From positions 2,294,001 to 2,358,000 of the forward strand of contig NZ_CP044972.1 in assembly GCF_010104355.1 (NCBI RefSeq): a stretch of 64,000 nt of DNA. Direction: 5' to 3'. The DNA comes from Hydrogenophaga sp. PBL-H3. GTDB lineage: Bacteria; Pseudomonadota; Gammaproteobacteria; Burkholderiales; Burkholderiaceae_C. Positions 62,789-64,000 of the stretch are shown here, one piece after another. Within the stretch, counting starts at the first letter, position 1. Every line of letters starts with the position of its first letter. The translations under genes and the position numbers were made by a program. The notes under the pieces were generated by a model, which saw nothing but the letters and a program-made list of their open reading frames with translations, did not search any database and was not told the DNA's origin.

Positions 62789-62849
62789 ACGTAAATAAAT
62801 ACCGCCAATCAGGCCGCGAGGGACTTAATTGGCGGTAACTGAGTTACGT
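62789..62849. repeat. nested inverted repeats at the edge of the small-ORF region
   Basis: ACCGCCAAT (62801-62809) and ATTGGCGGT (62828-62836) are perfect inverse complements; outside them ACGTAA (62789-62794) and TTACGT (62844-62849) also match. The TTA at 62844 is the stop codon of the minus-strand ORF. The structure could be a terminator for that ORF on the minus strand or the boundary of a mobile element. Confidence 0.65.
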
Positions 62850-63209
62850 CCGCGAAGGGGCCGATTGGCCCGCCATCACCTTTGTCACCATGGGGGGCAC
62901 ACCCCCCATCCCCCCAGGCGGCAAACCGTTCCGATCCGCATAGGCCTGGACAGCAGCAGGGGGCGTAACACCGTTGGCCTTGGTCAACGAAGCCATATCC
63001 CGCAGCAAGGGCAGGGCACGGGTGTTAACAGCCGTGAGGTAGGCCTCCATGGCCACATTCACCTCACGCACCATGTTCCCCATCACAAACACCAAAGGAC
63101 ACTCGCTGTCCCTGTCCAAGCTGTCGCACACCTTCACGAAATACGTGAGTTGCAGCATTGCATCTTCAAGCGCACCACCAGTGGTGGCGATAACATCGGC
63201 ATCAGCCAT
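62844..63209 (-). CDS. small protein of unknown family (121 residues)
   Basis: A 121-residue, mostly helical, slightly acidic protein with no signal peptide or membrane helix. Glycine/proline-rich stretch GLPPGGMGGVPP near the end. ATG at 63209 has GGAG six bases upstream on the minus strand, which supports translation. Nothing I recognise; gene size and setting resemble a small phage or plasmid. Confidence 0.65.
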   Translation of the reverse strand: MADADVIATTGGALEDAMLQLTYFVKVCDSLDRDSECPLVFVMGNMVREVNVAMEAYLTAVNTRALPLLRDMASLTKANGVTPPAAVQAYADRNGLPPGGMGGVPPMVTKVMAGQSAPSRT

Positions 63210-63243
63210 TTCGTAACTCCAATTCAGTTCGGTTTGGTCAGAG

Positions 63244-63269
63244 ACGCCCGGGCCTGCATGCCTGGGCGT
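63244..63269. repeat. GC-rich hairpin between small ORFs
   Basis: ACGCCCGGGC and GCCTGGGCGT pair over ten bases with one wobble, loop of six. No T-run on either side, so not a clear terminator; may be a processing or replication structure. Confidence 0.5.
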
Positions 63270-63285
63270 TCTCGCGTTTGATCGC

Positions 63286-63363
63286 CTACATGAGGGCTTC
63301 GAGCACGGCCCTCCCGATCAGCATGGCCAGCAGGGCCAGCGGGAACGCCAGCCAGACAGACAT
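63286..63363 (-). CDS. 25-residue predicted single-helix membrane peptide
   Basis: Reading 63363 to 63286 gives a 25-residue peptide that starts MSVWLAFPLALLAMLIGR and is almost entirely a hydrophobic helix. ATG lies just 5 bp after the stop of the gene at 63369. It is far below the usual gene cutoff, but the near-contiguous placement, hydrophobic composition and in-operon spacing make chance less likely. Similar tiny membrane proteins occur in filamentous phages; that is only an analogy. Confidence 0.5.
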   Translation of the reverse strand: MSVWLAFPLALLAMLIGRAVLEALM

Positions 63364-63368
63364 GGGTG

Positions 63369-63638
63369 TCACTTCACCGCCCCCGGATCGACGGGCCTAC
63401 CGTCCACCAGAACCACACCAGCGCCCCCCGTCACCGCCGCCCACTCCCGGGCCGCCAGATCGGCCACAGAGCGCGTCAACAGGCCACGGAGCAGGGAAGA
63501 CCCCTCGAACGGCAACTCACCCGCCCTGCGCGCTTTGGTGACCTCCTCCTGCTGAATCTGAGCAACATCGAGGCGAGCCGCACGGCCACCAGTACCCCCG
63601 CCGCTACCGCCAAGCTGGCGGGTTCGTTTTCTGGCCAT
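63369..63638 (-). CDS. small basic protein of unknown family (89 residues)
   Basis: An 89-residue protein with a basic, Gly-rich N terminus (MARKRTRQLGGSGGGTGG) and a helical C-terminal half. ATG at 63638 has AAGGAG six bases upstream on the minus strand, a strong ribosome site. The same frame is open from the start codon back to beyond 63995, so a longer protein could also be made. Stop lies 5 bp before the 25-residue peptide gene. Family unknown. Confidence 0.65.
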   Translation of the reverse strand: MARKRTRQLGGSGGGTGGRAARLDVAQIQQEEVTKARRAGELPFEGSSLLRGLLTRSVADLAAREWAAVTGGAGVVLVDGRPVDPGAVK

Positions 63639-64000
63639 ACAGGCTCCTTTTTCATGTTGTGGAATTTCTTCCTGTTTTGCTATCGATTCCGAAGCATCAA
63701 GCGCCAGCCCGCCGTCGGCGACTCTCTCCCATTTCCTAAAGTGTTCTAAGAATGAATTAGGGCCGGTCGCCTGCGGCGACCGCCCACCGTCGGTGGGCGG
63801 CATGGCCAGCGCCGCCGCCGGCGGGCACGCTTGCGCATGCCCGGCCGTCGTCGCCACAGCCCGCCCAGCCCGTGAAGCTGACTCCGCGTAGAGGGCCGAG
63901 AACATCGCAGCCTTGCGGCACAGCAGCGACCACCAAGAGAAGTCGTGAGGGCTCAGCTCGTGCCCCTCAGGCGTGTACAGCCTGCCTGCGCTCAAGCTCC
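63639..64000 (-). other. open frame to the window edge with strong hairpins
   Basis: The minus-strand frame of the 89-residue gene has no stop up to the window end (first usable codon TTG near 63995). Its translation contains TPEGHELSPHDFSWW and a low-complexity Ala/Gly region, so it might be the C-terminal part of a larger gene, with the 89-residue protein from an internal start, or just an untranslated leader. Two hairpins lie here: GGTCGCC-TGC-GGCGACC (63765-63781) and CCGCCCACC-GTC-GGTGGGCGG (63780-63800). Confidence 0.45.

Noticed and set aside
62829..63281. A 150-codon plus-strand ORF at the right end
   Set aside because: Starts inside the inverted-repeat arm with no ribosome site, Arg/His-rich; the opposite-strand ORFs have clear Shine-Dalgarno sequences.

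Overview
The window is dense, high-GC DNA with a betaproteobacterial gene content. The order ygfZ - mltG - tmk - holB - pilZ - tatD, the large fatty-acid degradation cluster, the tripartite tricarboxylate transporter genes and the REP-like hairpin family (TTCGGGCTGAGCCTGTCGAA type) point to a Burkholderiales member, most likely Comamonadaceae (Hydrogenophaga-like). That placement is inference from gene content, not a search result.

Layout. (1) 1-930: end of a branched-chain amino-acid ABC transporter (livG tail, livF). (2) 995-12,890: one co-directional cluster for acyl-CoA degradation. It holds a bifunctional hydratase/3-hydroxyacyl-CoA dehydrogenase, a thiolase, two acyl-CoA dehydrogenases, a hotdog thioesterase, two SDRs, an MDR oxidoreductase, a GST-like protein, a Dabb protein and a GNAT. 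It starts behind a perfect 12-bp palindrome and ends at a strong terminator. (3) 13,325-26,408: a complete Tad/Flp pilus locus with two Flp pilins, prepilin peptidase, an extra AAA+ ATPase, RcpC, secretin, a lipoprotein, TadG/E/F, TadZ, TadA, TadB, TadC and a TPR lipoprotein. ogt follows. (4) 26,988-42,660: mixed chromosomal genes, namely a CPA2 antiporter, two MFS exporters, a DUF72 protein, a two-component pair (membrane kinase plus a response regulator with two receiver domains and no output), tex with REP insertions inside its coding frame, two HDOD proteins, a patatin, trhO and a GNAT.

(5) 42,662-50,260, all on the minus strand: an accessory region I cannot assign to any known system. 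In transcription order it has a stand-alone LuxR-type HTH protein, two paralogous ~490-residue proteins of no recognised family, a GH19 lysozyme/chitinase-like enzyme without a signal peptide, a signal-peptide-bearing membrane protein with an internally duplicated two-helix unit, and then, as a probable separate unit, a 745-residue winged-helix/TPR-like regulator. This is the best candidate for an undescribed system. (6) 50,599-62,623: an iron alcohol dehydrogenase, an esterase, a hotdog-GNAT fusion, an NRDE protein, the ygfZ-mltG-tmk-holB-pilZ-tatD block, an ankyrin-repeat protein and tctB-tctA.

(7) 62,740-64,000: beyond the tctA terminator the character changes. Nested inverted repeats are followed by very small minus-strand ORFs (121, 25 and 89 residues) of unknown family, with GC-rich hairpins and an ORF open to the window edge. 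This looks like the end of a small mobile or phage-like element. I saw no tRNA, rRNA, CRISPR array or transposase gene in the window.
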